A stretch of DNA of 63,368 nt from Rhodovibrionaceae bacterium. GTDB lineage: Bacteria; Pseudomonadota; Alphaproteobacteria; Kiloniellales; DSM-21159. Both the position numbers and the translations under genes were made by a program. A model generated the notes under the pieces. The model was not told where the DNA came from and searched no databases. It saw only the letters and a program-made list of their open reading frames with translations. The stretch is taken from assembly GCA_028279885.1 (NCBI GenBank), contig JANQMX010000041.1, positions 1 to 63,368 of the forward strand. Reading direction: 5' to 3'. Below, in pieces: positions 45,539-54,596 of this stretch. The first letter of the stretch is position 1, and every line of letters starts with the position of its first letter.

Positions 45539-46630
45539 TTAAAAGGCCTCCGCGGGATTGAATCGAATGAGAAGGCTGCTCCAAAGGGAATGGGACTCCC
45601 GGGGCAGGTTGAAGGGCTGACAATCTAGCACCGCCCGCTGAGCGCGCTCGGCCGCGCTGCGGAAGAACGGGTCGGAGAGATAGCGCGATCGGTCAAGGAT
45701 TTCGGGCTGACCGCTCAAGCTGCCGTCGGGGTTAAGGAATACCCTCATCTCGACGATCAGCGAGGCCGGGTCACGAGCACCGGCATCGAAGTTCCAGCAA
45801 GGCTGCACCTGCCGCCGCACCTGGCCGGCCAGACGACTGCTGGAGGCCGCCTCGCCCTGGCGCACAGCAGCCGGTTGCGCGGCGCTCGGGGCGGCCCGCG
45901 CCTGAGGTTGCTGCAGGTTCTCTTGGACATTGCGCAAGATGGAGGCCAGCCGGTTGGGCTCCTGGCTTTCCGGCTCATTCCTGTCCGCTCTATCGGCGGG
46001 CTGCGGCAACTCGGGACGGCGCTGCGGCATTGGTGGCGCCAAAGCAGCAACCTGTTGAGCGGTCTGCGTTTCCGGCTCGGGTTCGGGCTCAGGCTCGGCC
46101 GCTTCGGCAAGCTGCAGTGTCTCGGGCCTGGACGAGGGCAGCGGCGGCTGCGGCGGCTCTTCCACCGGCTCAAGGGGCTCGGCTTCGGCTTCTTGCGCTT
46201 CTGGCGTTAGAGGCGTCGCGGTTGCCGCAAGGTCGTCGAGTGCCGTCAAGGTCGAGGGATCCGGCGCAACGGCCGAGTCCGGCGGCGGCGTATCCGGCCG
46301 CTCTGCCTGCTCGACGCTGTCGAGCTCGGTCACTTCCTGGTCTTCCACCGCCTCAGCCAGATCGTTAGGGCGCACCACCTGCGGCGCGATCTCGTCGGCC
46401 TGCACCAAGCGATCCTGCGGCGTGAGATCACTGATCTCCGGTAGGGAGGCCAAATCGGCTTCCTTCACGTCGTCGAACATCACCAGGTCGACGGGAATGG
46501 AAGGTTGAACCATGTACTCGCGGGAGAAGAGCGGCAGGCCATAGACGGCAACGGCGAGCACGCAGGCGTGCAAAGCGAAAGAACAGAGGTAGCCGGTTCG
46601 CATCGGCAGGATGGTATCGACAGGGTTCAC
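45539..46630 (-). CDS. tolA: TolA, energy-coupling protein of the Tol-Pal system
   Basis: The product has 363 residues from a GTG; an ATG nine codons later is possible. One N-terminal membrane helix ([20 protein letters not shown]) is followed by a long Pro/Glu/Ala-rich periplasmic linker (about 60-270). The linker is more proline-rich than the Lys/Ala helix of E. coli TolA. A C-terminal TolA/TonB-like domain ends the protein ([39 protein letters not shown]). It spans the periplasm and transmits TolQR energy to TolB-Pal. Confidence 0.93.
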   Translation of the reverse strand: MNPVDTILPMRTGYLCSFALHACVLAVAVYGLPLFSREYMVQPSIPVDLVMFDDVKEADLASLPEISDLTPQDRLVQADEIAPQVVRPNDLAEAVEDQEVTELDSVEQAERPDTPPPDSAVAPDPSTLTALDDLAATATPLTPEAQEAEAEPLEPVEEPPQPPLPSSRPETLQLAEAAEPEPEPEPETQTAQQVAALAPPMPQRRPELPQPADRADRNEPESQEPNRLASILRNVQENLQQPQARAAPSAAQPAAVRQGEAASSSRLAGQVRRQVQPCWNFDAGARDPASLIVEMRVFLNPDGSLSGQPEILDRSRYLSDPFFRSAAERAQRAVLDCQPFNLPRESHSLWSSLLIRFNPAEAF

Positions 46631-46657
46631 GCCCGCTTGCGCCTTCTTTGCCGAAGC

Positions 46658-47113
46658 CTACTGCAAGGTCGTCTCGGGGCGCGGCAGCTCCGCGATCAGC
46701 GCCACGCGGCGAAAGCCGGCGCTGTTCACGCGCCCCATGACTTGCATGACCCAACCGTAGGCAATGCTGCGGTCGCCGCGCACGTAGATGCGTGCCTCGG
46801 GATTGGAGTCGGTGATAGCGATCAGCCTGGGCACCAGGGCTTCGAGAGAGACCTCGGTCTCCTGAATGAAGATCTGACCTTCCCTGTTGACGGAGATGAC
46901 CAGCGGCTCGACCGGCTCCGAGATGTTCTGAGCCTCAGTCTGGGGCAGGTCGATCGGTACACCGACGGTCAACAGCGGCGCCGTCACCATGAAGACAATC
47001 AACAGCACGAGCATGACATCCACGAAGGGCGTCACGTTGATTTCCGCCATCGGACTCCAGCGGCTTCGGTGACCGCGGCGGTTGCGCCGCGCTTCCATCA
47101 TGCCTGCGGCCAT
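46658..47113 (-). CDS. tolR: TolR, biopolymer transport protein
   Basis: The protein has 151 residues. A short cytoplasmic start is followed by the ExbD/TolR helix with the proton-coupling Asp (AEINVTPFVDVMLVLLIVFM). The periplasmic domain ends RRVALIAELPRPE. With TolQ it forms the proton-driven stator for TolA. The start follows the tolQ stop by three bases. Confidence 0.96.
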   Translation of the reverse strand: MAAGMMEARRNRRGHRSRWSPMAEINVTPFVDVMLVLLIVFMVTAPLLTVGVPIDLPQTEAQNISEPVEPLVISVNREGQIFIQETEVSLEALVPRLIAITDSNPEARIYVRGDRSIAYGWVMQVMGRVNSAGFRRVALIAELPRPETTLQ

Positions 47114-47116
47114 GGC

Positions 47117-47869
47117 TCAGCGTTCCTCGAGCTGGCGCGACAGGATGGCTCCAAACTCACCCGCAAAACTGTCCAGACGCGTGCCATAACGGGAAAGCTC
47201 GTGATTGAGCTTGTTGAAGCCGATTGTCGCTGGGATGGCCGCCACCAGCCCCAAAGCCGTCGCGAAGAGTGCTTCGGCAATGCCTGGCGCCACCACGGTC
47301 AAGCTGGTGTTGGCCTCAGCCGCAATCGAGGTGAAAGCATTCATGATGCCCCAGACAGTGCCGAAAAGGCCGATGAAGGGGGCCGCCGAGCCGACCGACG
47401 CCAAGAAGGTCATGTGCCGCTCCAAGCGGTCCATCTCCCGCCCCACGGCAATGTCCATGACGCGCTCGATACGGTCGTGCACGCTTTGCCGGACCGCTGG
47501 ATCGCCGCTGGCCGCGGCCGCACTGCCGCCACTGCTACTGCCGCGCGCAGCAAAGCGGCGCCACTCGCGCATGGCGGTGACGAACACCACCGACATCGGG
47601 TCCGGCGGCGCGCTATCGAGCTTCTCATAGAGTTGATCGAGCGAGCCGCCCGACCAGAAGCCTTCTTCGAACTGGTCGGCGCTGCGCCGCAGGCGGCGTA
47701 GTCGGATGGCCTTCTCGAAAATGATCGCCCAGGTCCAGAAGGACGCCAGCACAAGCATAACCATGACGGCTTTGACGACGATGTCGGCCTGGAGAAAGAG
47801 TCCCCAGACAGATAAATCATGCGCCGCCGCGGCTCCGAGCGCCGCTCCTTCAACAGCCGTCGTCTCCAT
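47117..47869 (-). CDS. tolQ: TolQ, proton channel subunit
   Basis: The protein has 250 residues, with AGGAGAG just upstream of the ATG. It has three membrane helices: one near residues 20-45 (LQADIVVKAVMVMLVLASFW) and two after residue 150 (APFIGLFGTVWGIMNAFTSI, EALFATALGLVAAIPATIGF), with the conserved GTVWG turn. It forms the inner-membrane motor with TolR. It is 15 bases downstream of ybgC. Confidence 0.96.
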   Translation of the reverse strand: METTAVEGAALGAAAAHDLSVWGLFLQADIVVKAVMVMLVLASFWTWAIIFEKAIRLRRLRRSADQFEEGFWSGGSLDQLYEKLDSAPPDPMSVVFVTAMREWRRFAARGSSSGGSAAAASGDPAVRQSVHDRIERVMDIAVGREMDRLERHMTFLASVGSAAPFIGLFGTVWGIMNAFTSIAAEANTSLTVVAPGIAEALFATALGLVAAIPATIGFNKLNHELSRYGTRLDSFAGEFGAILSRQLEER

Positions 47870-47883
47870 GCTCTCTCTCCTGG

Positions 47884-48363
47884 CTATGAATTTCGGCGAT
47901 TCTGTGTAATAGATGCGAAAATCGCTCTAACGTCTGCGGGAAGCCGTGTCGGGCGGCCGTCAGCAGTCCGCAGGCACACCAATTTGACGTCGAGTCCGAC
48001 AAGCACGCTTCCCTCTCGCTCGATGATTTGGCGAGCCCACAAACTCGCGCCTGACAGGGCCGTCAATCGCGATCGCACCTGAAGCAAATCGTCGAGCCGT
48101 GCGGGCGCGCGATAGTCAGCCGCCAGCTCGCGAACGGCAAAGACGATGCCGTCTTTCTCCCGCATAGCTCTTTGATCGATTCCCAGCAACCGGCAGAGTT
48201 CGCTACGCGCCCTTTCGGCAAACTTGATATAGTTGGCGTGGTAGACGATGCCGACGGCATCGCTGTCTTCATAGTAGACGCGAACTGGAAAGATATGGTT
48301 GTCGCCTTCCAGCCAGCCCGAGCTGTTTTCGCCAGGGCGTTGGGAGTCCCCTTCGGACGTCAT
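47884..48363 (-). CDS. ybgC: Tol-Pal-associated acyl-CoA thioesterase YbgC
   Basis: The protein has 159 residues with the 4-hydroxybenzoyl-CoA thioesterase fold. The motif [20 protein letters not shown] holds the catalytic Asp and His, followed by [15 protein letters not shown]. It hydrolyses acyl-CoA or acyl-ACP and is routinely encoded ahead of tolQ. The ATG overlaps the ruvB stop by four bases (ATGA), so the ruv and tol genes are physically coupled here. Confidence 0.95.
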   Translation of the reverse strand: MTSEGDSQRPGENSSGWLEGDNHIFPVRVYYEDSDAVGIVYHANYIKFAERARSELCRLLGIDQRAMREKDGIVFAVRELAADYRAPARLDDLLQVRSRLTALSGASLWARQIIEREGSVLVGLDVKLVCLRTADGRPTRLPADVRAIFASITQNRRNS

Positions 48364-49436
48364 GCTGCCGAGGGCCCGGACTCATCCTCCACGGAACCGT
48401 CCCCTCCAAGCAAATCCAGCTGACCCGGGCCCGTCGGCGGCTCCAAACCAAGATGGCGGAAGGCGCCGGCCGTCAGCATACGGCCGCGCGGCGTGCGCTG
48501 GATCAGCCCCTGCTGCAGCAGATAAGGCTCGATCACCTCCTCGATGACGTCGCGTTGTTCCGACAGCGCGGCTGCGATGGTCTCTGCGCCGACCGGGCCG
48601 CCGCCATAGTTCTCTGCGATGCAGAGCAGATAGCGCCTGTCCATGGCATCCATGCCGAGCCGATCGACCTCGAGACGCAAAAGAGCGCGGTCGGCCGTTG
48701 GTGCATCGACCACACCGTCGCCTTCGACAGCCGAGAAATCGCGCACCCGCCGCAGCAAGCGCCCAGCGACGCGGGGCGTCCCACGGCTGCGCTTGGCGAT
48801 CTCGGTGGCGCCTTCGTCGCTGAGGCTAAAGCCCAGTACCGCAGCGCCGCGGCGCACGATCGAAGCCAGCTCTTCGTGGGTGTAGAAGTTGAGCCGCAAG
48901 GGGATCCCGAAGCGCTCCCTGAGCGGCCGGGTAATCAGCCCGCTGCGGGTGGTGGCGCCGATCAGGGTGAAGGGTGGCAGATCGATGCGCACCGAACGGG
49001 CCGCCGGCCCCTCGCCAATGATGATGTCGAGCTCGAAATCCTCCATCGCCGGATAGAGGATCTCCTCGACGGCCGGGTTGAGCCGGTGGATCTCATCGAT
49101 GAAGAGCACATCGTGCGGCTGCAGGTTGGTCAGGATAGCCGCCAAGTCGCCAGCCCGGGCTATCACCGGACCCGAGGTCGCCCGAAAGCCGACGCCGAGC
49201 TCGCGGGCGACGATCTGGGCCAAGGTCGTCTTGCCGAGGCCAGGCGGTCCATGGAACAGCACGTGGTCGAGATGCTCCTGGCGGGCCCGTGCGGCCTCGA
49301 TGAAAACCTTGAGGTTCGCGCGCAGCTGCGCCTGGCCGACGAAATCCGCCAACTGCTGCGGCCTCAGCGAGGTCTCGGCCTCCGGTTCCTGCATGGTCGG
49401 GTCGACCAAGCGCTCTTCGCCGACGCTCTGATTCAC
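48360..49436 (-). CDS. ruvB: Holliday junction branch migration helicase RuvB
   Basis: The protein has 358 residues. It has AAA+ motifs [20 protein letters not shown] (Walker A), [17 protein letters not shown] (Walker B) and [18 protein letters not shown] (sensor and arginine finger region), with a C-terminal winged helix ([19 protein letters not shown]). It forms hexamers that drive branch migration with RuvA. The start overlaps the ruvA stop by four bases. Confidence 0.98.
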   Translation of the reverse strand: MNQSVGEERLVDPTMQEPEAETSLRPQQLADFVGQAQLRANLKVFIEAARARQEHLDHVLFHGPPGLGKTTLAQIVARELGVGFRATSGPVIARAGDLAAILTNLQPHDVLFIDEIHRLNPAVEEILYPAMEDFELDIIIGEGPAARSVRIDLPPFTLIGATTRSGLITRPLRERFGIPLRLNFYTHEELASIVRRGAAVLGFSLSDEGATEIAKRSRGTPRVAGRLLRRVRDFSAVEGDGVVDAPTADRALLRLEVDRLGMDAMDRRYLLCIAENYGGGPVGAETIAAALSEQRDVIEEVIEPYLLQQGLIQRTPRGRMLTAGAFRHLGLEPPTGPGQLDLLGGDGSVEDESGPSAA

Positions 49437-50074
49437 GAGGCCAGCTCCCGCAGGCTATCGCGAATCAGGCTCTCAAGCGGCGGCTCGCTCTCGCCAGCGC
49501 GCAACACTTTGGAAACCACCGAGAAAGCCTCGCTGCGCCCATAGCCGAGGTTGACCAGGGCAGAGACGGCATCCTCCGCCAAAGCCGGCGCTGCGCCGGC
49601 CGCGCTTGCGCTTCCCGGTGGTACCGGCGGGGCCGATCGGGTAGCCGCCGCGTTGCCGGCCGCCAGGGCCACATGCACGGCTTTGTCCTTCAGCTCCGAT
49701 GCGATGCGCCCGGCGATCTTGGGTCCGACACCGTTCGCCCGGGTCAGTGCGGCGCGATCCTGTGCGGCGATGGCTTGGGCTAAATCGGCAGGCGGCAATA
49801 CGGAGAGGATGGCCAGCGCCATGCGGGCACCGACCCCCTGCACGGAGGAAAGATGGCGGAACCAATTCTGTTCTTCGGCTTCGGAGAAGCCGTAGAGGTG
49901 GATGTGGTCCTCCCGCACATGCGTATCGATCAAAAGGCTGGCAGGAGAGCCGGACGGCGGCAGCCGGTCCAAGGTGCGCGCCGAGGCGAAGACCAAATAG
50001 CCGACCCCACCGACATCCAGGATCATGGAGTCCTGTCCGACACTGTCGATATGGCCTGAGAGCTTGCCGATCAT
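49433..50074 (-). CDS. ruvA: Holliday junction DNA-binding protein RuvA
   Basis: The product has 213 residues from ATG 50074 ([20 protein letters not shown]). It has an N-terminal OB domain, helix-hairpin-helix motifs ([20 protein letters not shown] and [20 protein letters not shown]) and a C-terminal RuvB-binding domain after an Ala/Pro linker. It recognises four-way junctions. The ATG overlaps the ruvC stop by four bases. A longer frame up to 50155 overlaps ruvC and is not used. Confidence 0.97.
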   Translation of the reverse strand: MIGKLSGHIDSVGQDSMILDVGGVGYLVFASARTLDRLPPSGSPASLLIDTHVREDHIHLYGFSEAEEQNWFRHLSSVQGVGARMALAILSVLPPADLAQAIAAQDRAALTRANGVGPKIAGRIASELKDKAVHVALAAGNAAATRSAPPVPPGSASAAGAAPALAEDAVSALVNLGYGRSEAFSVVSKVLRAGESEPPLESLIRDSLRELAS

Positions 50075-50598
50075 CGACGTCGCGCCCCTCCGGCAGCAAG
50101 CGCCACCAGGCTGGAGGACCAGCCGAGGCGGGTTTCCAAGTTGTGGGCATGGCAAATCGCGACGGCCAGGGCATCGGCCGCATCGGGGGACGCGATCTCG
50201 CAGCCCGGCAGCAGATGGCGAACCATGGTTTCGACCTGCTGCTTGCCGGCATGGCCGGTGCCGACCACCGACTTCTTTACGATCATCGGCAGGTACTCGG
50301 TGACCGGCAGATCGGCGAGCGCCGCAGCCAGCAGCGCCGCACCGCGGGCCATGCCGAGCTTGAGGGTTGAGGAGGGATTCTTGTTGGCCAGCGTTTCCTC
50401 GACCGCCGCGTGAGTCGGTCCGTAGCTGGCGATGACGCGGTCGATGCCGCGCTTCAGCTCGACCAGACGAGCGGCAAGGTCGCCCTCGGGGTTGGAGCGT
50501 ATGACGCCATTGGCCACATGAGACAGCCGCCCGTCCCGGGCGTCGATGACACCCCAGCCGGTCTTCCGCAACCCGGGGTCTAATCCCACTATGCGCAT
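50071..50598 (-). CDS. ruvC: Holliday junction resolvase RuvC
   Basis: The protein has 175 residues. The RNase H fold has its four acidic residues recognisable: MRIVGLDPGLRKTGWGVID, VEETLANKNPSSTLKLG, and DAADALAVAICHAHNL near the end. It cuts Holliday junctions made and moved by RuvAB. It is first of the ruvCAB set, 49 bases downstream of yebC. Confidence 0.97.
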   Translation of the reverse strand: MRIVGLDPGLRKTGWGVIDARDGRLSHVANGVIRSNPEGDLAARLVELKRGIDRVIASYGPTHAAVEETLANKNPSSTLKLGMARGAALLAAALADLPVTEYLPMIVKKSVVGTGHAGKQQVETMVRHLLPGCEIASPDAADALAVAICHAHNLETRLGWSSSLVALAAGGARRR

Positions 50599-50647
50599 TC
50601 CGCGCCTTTCTGCACCGGGGCGCCCGAGCGCACCGCCGGGCGACTTG

Positions 50648-51397
50648 TTAGGCCGTCAGCTTCGCCATTACGTCGTCACTGATCTCAAAGTTCGCAGCGA
50701 CGCGCTGAACGTCGTCGTTGTCGTCGAGCACATCCATCAGCTTGATCAAGGTGCTCGCGGCGTCCTCGTCGACCGGCGTGGTTGTCGTCGGCCGCCAGTC
50801 GAGGCTGGCCGCCTGCGGGTCGCCGAAGCGCTCGGTCAAGGCGTCGCGTACGTCCGAGAAGTCCTCCGGCGAAGTGAAGATCTCATGTTCTTCGGCGCCG
50901 GAGGCCACGTCCATGGCGCCGGCTTCGACGGCCGCCTCAAAGACATCGTCGGCGGAGCCCACCTCGCTCGAATAGACGATGCGCCCAACCCGCTCGAACA
51001 TGAAGGCCACGCTGTTGGTCTCTCCCATCGTGCCGCCATGCTTGGAAAAGGCCGTCCGCACCTCGGCGGCCGTACGGTTTCGGTTGTCGGTCAATGCCTC
51101 GACGATGATGGCAACCCCGCCCGGGCCATAGCCCTCGTAGCGCATCTCTTCGTAATTGGTGTCGTCGCCGCCGCCGATCGCCTTCTTGATGGCCCGCTCA
51201 ATGTTGTCTTTCGGCATGTTGTCGGCGCGGGCTGCGGCGATGGCGCCGCGCAGCCGCGGGTTCTTGTCCGGCTCCGGCAGCCCCGACTTGGCCGCAACGA
51301 GGATTTCGCGCGAATGGCGCGCAAAGATCTTGGCGCGCTTCTTATCCTGCGCGCCCTTGCGGTACATGATGTTCTTGAATTGTGAATGGCCGGCCAT
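50648..51397 (-). CDS. yebC: YebC/PmpR family DNA-binding or ribosome-associated regulator
   Basis: The product has 249 residues from ATG 51397 ([20 protein letters not shown]). Conserved blocks are [18 protein letters not shown] and [20 protein letters not shown]. YebC proteins were described as transcription regulators and more recently as factors relieving ribosome stalling. The gene is first in the block leading to ruvCAB. A hairpin (51428-51453) lies in its leader. Confidence 0.95.
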   Translation of the reverse strand: MAGHSQFKNIMYRKGAQDKKRAKIFARHSREILVAAKSGLPEPDKNPRLRGAIAAARADNMPKDNIERAIKKAIGGGDDTNYEEMRYEGYGPGGVAIIVEALTDNRNRTAAEVRTAFSKHGGTMGETNSVAFMFERVGRIVYSSEVGSADDVFEAAVEAGAMDVASGAEEHEIFTSPEDFSDVRDALTERFGDPQAASLDWRPTTTTPVDEDAASTLIKLMDVLDDNDDVQRVAANFEISDDVMAKLTA

Positions 51398-51514
51398 GGC
51401 CTCTCCATGAAACAACTGAAAAAATCGGCTGGGGTGGCTTTTTTACCCCCAGCTTGCCGCCTTCTAGCAAGCTTGCCCGCGTCGTCAAAGGCCCTGCCCC
51501 GCCGAACGCGCCCT

Positions 51515-51546
51515 GGGCATACTTAAGGCAGCCTTAAGCAATGCCC
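51515..51546. repeat. 32-bp near-perfect palindrome
   Basis: GGGCAT (51515-51520), one base, CTTAAGG (51522-51528), CAG, CCTTAAG (51532-51538), two bases, ATGCCC (51541-51546). The total is 13 paired positions. No T-run follows on either strand, so it is more like an operator or RNA hairpin than an intrinsic terminator. It lies between yebC and the divergent 101-aa gene. Confidence 0.6.
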
Positions 51547-51616
51547 CGCACTATGGCCGCCGAAGGCCCCCGTGCCGCCTGGCAGTGGGGCTTCGGTGAC
51601 GGAAGGCAGAGACCCT

Positions 51617-51922
51617 ATGGCTGAACTGGTCCATCTTCCTCCCTTTGCGGAGGATTTGCCCAACGCCAATCCTCAGGAGGCGCGTGCCCAACTCGTCAAG
51701 GCAGAGCAGTTGGTGTCCGACTTCACGGCGCAGAATGCCTTGCCGGCCCTCGACGCCCTGCTCAAGGCGGCGGAAAACAGCCTGAGCGAAAGCGGCGATA
51801 GCTCTCTCGGCCAGGCGGCTGAAGGCGCACGGGCCGTGGCGCGAGATATCGATCAGCGGACCGGCGTTCTGGACAAGGAAGTCGCCCGCTTTCTCTCCGT
51901 AGCGCTCAGGAAGCAGTCCTAG
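51617..51922 (+). CDS. Hypothetical protein (101 aa)
   Basis: ATG 51617 has GGAAGG about 10 bases upstream; the frame begins earlier at 51572 but the early part looks non-coding. The protein is predicted to be almost entirely helical (QEARAQLVKAEQLVSDFTAQ, LPALDALLKAAENSLS, GVLDKEVARFLSVALRKQ), with no cysteine, signal peptide or membrane segment. I do not recognise it. It is convergent with the metallophosphoesterase gene, six bases apart. Confidence 0.65.
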   Translation: MAELVHLPPFAEDLPNANPQEARAQLVKAEQLVSDFTAQNALPALDALLKAAENSLSESGDSSLGQAAEGARAVARDIDQRTGVLDKEVARFLSVALRKQS

Positions 51923-51928
51923 TTTCCT

Positions 51929-52771
51929 CTAGGCTTCCGCACGCTCCAATGCCGCCGGGCTCGGCACGATCGGCGCCAGTCTCGGGCCGACCCGTACCGG
52001 GCTGATACGCTTGGCAAGCCCGCTGCGCTCGTCGATCTCGACATAGACGCCGCAGAGCGTTCCTTCGCCATCAGCGACGCTGAGTCGTTCCGTCGGCAGC
52101 TTGCGCGTGAAGCGCGCGACCGGAACCACCTTGTCCATGCCGATCACGGAATCGTAGTTGCCGCACATACCGGCATCGGTTTGATAAGCCGTCCCGCCGG
52201 GCAGGATTTGAGCGTCGGCGGTCGGTACGTGGGTGTGGGTTCCGACCAGAAAGGAAATGCGGCCGTCCAGATGATGCGCGGCTGCCATCTTCTCGCTGGT
52301 CGCTTCGGCATGGAAGTCCACAACGATGCCCTGCAGACCAGCCCCGATACGATGCTGCCCCAGCACCTTCTCCAGCGCCGCGAAGGGATCGTCGAGCGGA
52401 TCCATGAACAGCCGGCCCATGACGCTGACGATCAGCAGCTTGCGGCCGTCCGGCAAAGTGAAGCTGGCAAGGCCCCGCCCGGGCGTCCCGGCCGGATAAT
52501 TGATTGGCCGGAGCAGGCGCGGCTCGGCGTCGATGAACCTGAGAGCTTCCCGCTGATCCCAGCTGTGGTTGCCGCCGGTGATCACGTCGACGCCCGCTGC
52601 GAGCACCTCGTCACAGATCTTCCGCGTGATGCCGAAGCCGCCAGCCGCGTTCTCACCGTTGGCAATGACGAAGTCGAGAGCCAACTGACGGCGAAGCGAT
52701 GGCACTTCGCGCACGACGACTTCACGCCCCGGGCGGCCGACGATATCGCCGCAAAAGAGTAGCTTGATCAC
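51929..52771 (-). CDS. YmdB-family metallophosphoesterase
   Basis: The product has 280 residues from a GTG at 52771 with GAGGAG 6 bases upstream, giving IKLLFCGDIVGRPGREVV at the N-terminus. The metal ligands are visible: GDIVG, ANGENAAGG, GGNHSWDQRE, HAEATSEK, and GTHTHVPTADA. Family members such as B. subtilis YmdB hydrolyse 2',3'-cyclic nucleotides and affect RNA turnover and biofilm formation. Encoded next to 5-formyl-THF cyclo-ligase, with 10 bases between. Confidence 0.92.
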   Translation of the reverse strand: MIKLLFCGDIVGRPGREVVVREVPSLRRQLALDFVIANGENAAGGFGITRKICDEVLAAGVDVITGGNHSWDQREALRFIDAEPRLLRPINYPAGTPGRGLASFTLPDGRKLLIVSVMGRLFMDPLDDPFAALEKVLGQHRIGAGLQGIVVDFHAEATSEKMAAAHHLDGRISFLVGTHTHVPTADAQILPGGTAYQTDAGMCGNYDSVIGMDKVVPVARFTRKLPTERLSVADGEGTLCGVYVEIDERSGLAKRISPVRVGPRLAPIVPSPAALERAEA

Positions 52772-52781
52772 CTTTAGCTCC

Positions 52782-53369
52782 TCATGCCCCACCGGCAACC
52801 GCGATGGCTTCATGTTCCGTTACGATCCAGTCCAATCGATGGTCCATGGCATCTCTCGGCACCTGTTCGATCTCCTGCGCGGCAAAGGCCACGCCTACGG
52901 CCAGAACTTGGTTCTCTGCCCGCAGTCCGGACAGGGTGCGATCGTAAAACCCGCCGCCATAGCCCAAGCGATAGCCACTGCGGTCGAAGGCCAACAGCGG
53001 AACCAGGAGAAGCTGCGGCTGCAGTTCCGGCTTGTGCTCGGCCGGCACCTCCGTGTCGAACCGGCCACGTGCCAGGCTATCGCCGAAGCTGTAGGCACGA
53101 AACAGCAGCGGGCTGTCTGCGGCGACAACCACCGGCAGCGCGAGATGCCAGCCGGCCGCGGCGAGATGCGCCATCAGCGGCCGCGGGTCGAGCTCGCTGC
53201 GGATCGGCAGATACCCTGAGGCAACCGTCGCCTGCGGCAGCGGGACATCGCCGAACTTCACGACGAGCCGCTCGGCATGATCGACGGGCGCGCTGTCCAT
53301 AGCCTGGCGGCGACGGCGGGCCATCTCCTTGCGCAGAGCTGTCTTCTCTTCCGCCAAGCTGACGCTCAC
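52782..53369 (-). CDS. fau: 5-formyltetrahydrofolate cyclo-ligase
   Basis: The protein has 195 residues. It begins EEKTALRKEMARRRRQAM, with the ATP/substrate motif LLLVPLLAFDRSGYRLGYGG and GGFYDRTLSGL. It converts 5-formyl-THF to methenyl-THF. In many proteobacteria it is directly downstream of zapA and the 6S RNA gene; the same arrangement is seen here. It was formerly called ygfA. Confidence 0.95.
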   Translation of the reverse strand: MSVSLAEEKTALRKEMARRRRQAMDSAPVDHAERLVVKFGDVPLPQATVASGYLPIRSELDPRPLMAHLAAAGWHLALPVVVAADSPLLFRAYSFGDSLARGRFDTEVPAEHKPELQPQLLLVPLLAFDRSGYRLGYGGGFYDRTLSGLRAENQVLAVGVAFAAQEIEQVPRDAMDHRLDWIVTEHEAIAVAGGA

Positions 53370-53415
53370 CGGCTTCGCTCCCTAGGCTGCAACGACGGCC
53401 ACATAGACGGTCGAT

Positions 53416-53579
53416 TGGGTCGTGCCGCGTGGGCCGTTGGCGGTTTCATCCTCCAAGGCCTGCATCAGCAGGTGGGCGCCGCGATATCCGGACCAGGGCC
53501 CGGACAGAGACAGCTCCCGTTTGGAGAAGAGTGGCCCCGGGGATAGAAGATGCCTGACGCACCCCGCAGCACGACCGGA
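53416..53579 (-). ncRNA. ssrS: Probable 6S RNA
   Basis: The interval between zapA and fau on the coding strand starts about 53579. It is closed by a long stem: GGTCGTGCTGCGGGG (53576-53562) pairs with CCCACGCGGCACGACC (53433-53418), with one bulge and a G-U pair. Inside is a large open region with partly complementary strands (TCTCCAA with TTGGAGG) and an apical GC hairpin. Size of about 160 bases, shape and the zapA-fau location all match 6S RNA, which binds the sigma-70 holoenzyme in stationary phase. Exact ends are not determined. Confidence 0.72.
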
Positions 53580-53589
53580 AGCCGGTTAC

Positions 53590-53919
53590 CTAGGCGTCCT
53601 CGATGCGGGCGGCAAGAGATTCAAGCTGACCGGCGGCCCCAACCAGGCACTCCGTCGCGGCTTCTTGGTCTTTGGTGCTCATCTTGCCGGCCTTCAGTCC
53701 AGGCGCCCGACCCGGCCCCCCTGCAGCCTGCAGATCGTTGGCCAGCAGTATGCCGACCATGAGAAACAGCCGCCGCTCGTCGATGCTGCCGATGCTGGCC
53801 ATCAATTCGTTGGCACGCCGGTCGACCATGGCTGCCAGTTCCGCGACCTTGCTTTCCTCACCATCGTCGCAGGCCAGGTCATAAGCTCGGCCCACCACCG
53901 TCACCTTAACTCTGGCCAT
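53590..53919 (-). CDS. zapA: Cell division protein ZapA
   Basis: The product has 109 residues from ATG 53919. The N-terminal globular part (ARVKVTVVGRAYDLACDDGE) and the segment VDRRANELMASIG are typical of ZapA. A C-terminal helix expected to make a coiled-coil tetramer follows. It cross-links FtsZ filaments at the division ring. It overlaps the upstream coiled-coil gene by 14 bases and precedes the 6S RNA gene. Confidence 0.9.
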   Translation of the reverse strand: MARVKVTVVGRAYDLACDDGEESKVAELAAMVDRRANELMASIGSIDERRLFLMVGILLANDLQAAGGPGRAPGLKAGKMSTKDQEAATECLVGAAGQLESLAARIEDA

Positions 53920-54136
53920 GGCGCCCCTCGTCCAACAGCTTGTCGACGCGCGAGATCGCACCGTCCAGGCGTTGCGAGACCAGGTGGACGACGTCCTTCA
54001 GGGCCTCGCTCTCGCGCTTGGCGGCGAGCAGCGCCGATTTGATGGCTTCTGTGTTCTCGGCCTTGCCGGCGACGGCGCGTTCCAAACGATCCATCGCTCG
54101 GGTCAGGCGCAATTGTGCTTCTTCGATGGTCGGCAT
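53906..54136 (-). CDS. Small coiled-coil protein upstream of zapA (DUF4164-like)
   Basis: The protein has 76 residues and is almost entirely heptad-like helix (IEEAQLRLTRAMDRLERAV, NTEAIKSALLAAKRESEALK, DVVHLVSQRLDGAISRVDKL). A short coiled-coil protein of the DUF4164 type is commonly encoded immediately before zapA in alphaproteobacteria. That context and the 14-base overlap suggest a partner of ZapA or FtsZ. The function is unproven. Confidence 0.75.
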   Translation of the reverse strand: MPTIEEAQLRLTRAMDRLERAVAGKAENTEAIKSALLAAKRESEALKDVVHLVSQRLDGAISRVDKLLDEGRHGQS

Positions 54137-54322
54137 CCGTTACCCCCGCCTACCCTTCGCAGCTATATGACGTCGGTACATAGTCTTCCAATCGCAAACC
54201 CCGCTTTAGTGTAACCGGCCATGGCATTGATTCAAAAGTTTTCTTGATGCGGCAGGTGGACAACCGATTGGCCAGCCGTCCAGACGCACCGCTCTTGCGG
54301 GCCCAAAGCACAGCGCGGGGAG

Positions 54323-54379
54323 CCGTTGACCCCCTGCCATGGCGTTGACCCCCTGCCATGGCGTTGACCCCCTGCCATG
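54323..54379. repeat. Three tandem 19-bp repeats upstream of tkt
   Basis: Copies at 54323-54341, 54342-54360 and 54361-54379. The unit is GCGTTGACCCCCTGCCATG. Copies 2 and 3 are identical; copy 1 differs at its first base only. Each junction makes CATGG, part of a CCATGG palindrome. They lie 218-274 bases upstream of the tkt start in the gap after the divergent zapA-associated gene. Confidence 0.95.
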
Positions 54380-54483
54380 GCAAAGGCAATGTGCGGCCCG
54401 CCAGGCAACGGGGTTCTCTCCCGACGATTCCTGCCGGGCGCTACGACCACAAACCTTGGATAGGGCGCCACGACTTCCTACAA

Positions 54484-54501
54484 CAGAGTCTGCCGACTCT
54501 G
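54484..54501. promoter_or_regulatory. Inverted repeat in the tkt leader
   Basis: CAGAGTC (54484-54490), TGCC, GACTCTG (54495-54501): a perfect 7-bp dyad about 95 bases before the tkt start. It could be a regulator site or an RNA hairpin. The remainder of 54137-54596 holds no gene I can support. Confidence 0.45.
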
Positions 54502-54596
54502 CTGCGGAAGGGTAGGACGAGGCGCAGCGCAACCGGGCAAGACCCGGACTCAGGTAACACTCGACGGTTCAAGCTTGATTGGGAAGGCGAGCTAAG

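Noticed and set aside
51428-51453. Hairpin GCTGGGGT / ACCCCCAGC with a T-run as a terminator
   Set aside because: The T-run lies in the loop, not after the stem, and it falls in the yebC leader. It may be a leader hairpin, but termination is not supported.
53277-53546. 89-codon plus-strand open frame between fau and zapA
   Set aside because: It overlaps the fau 5' end and the 6S RNA region on the opposite strand, and its translation is not protein-like.
54323-54379. Possible CRISPR array from short repeats
   Set aside because: The three repeats abut directly, with no spacers and no cas genes nearby.
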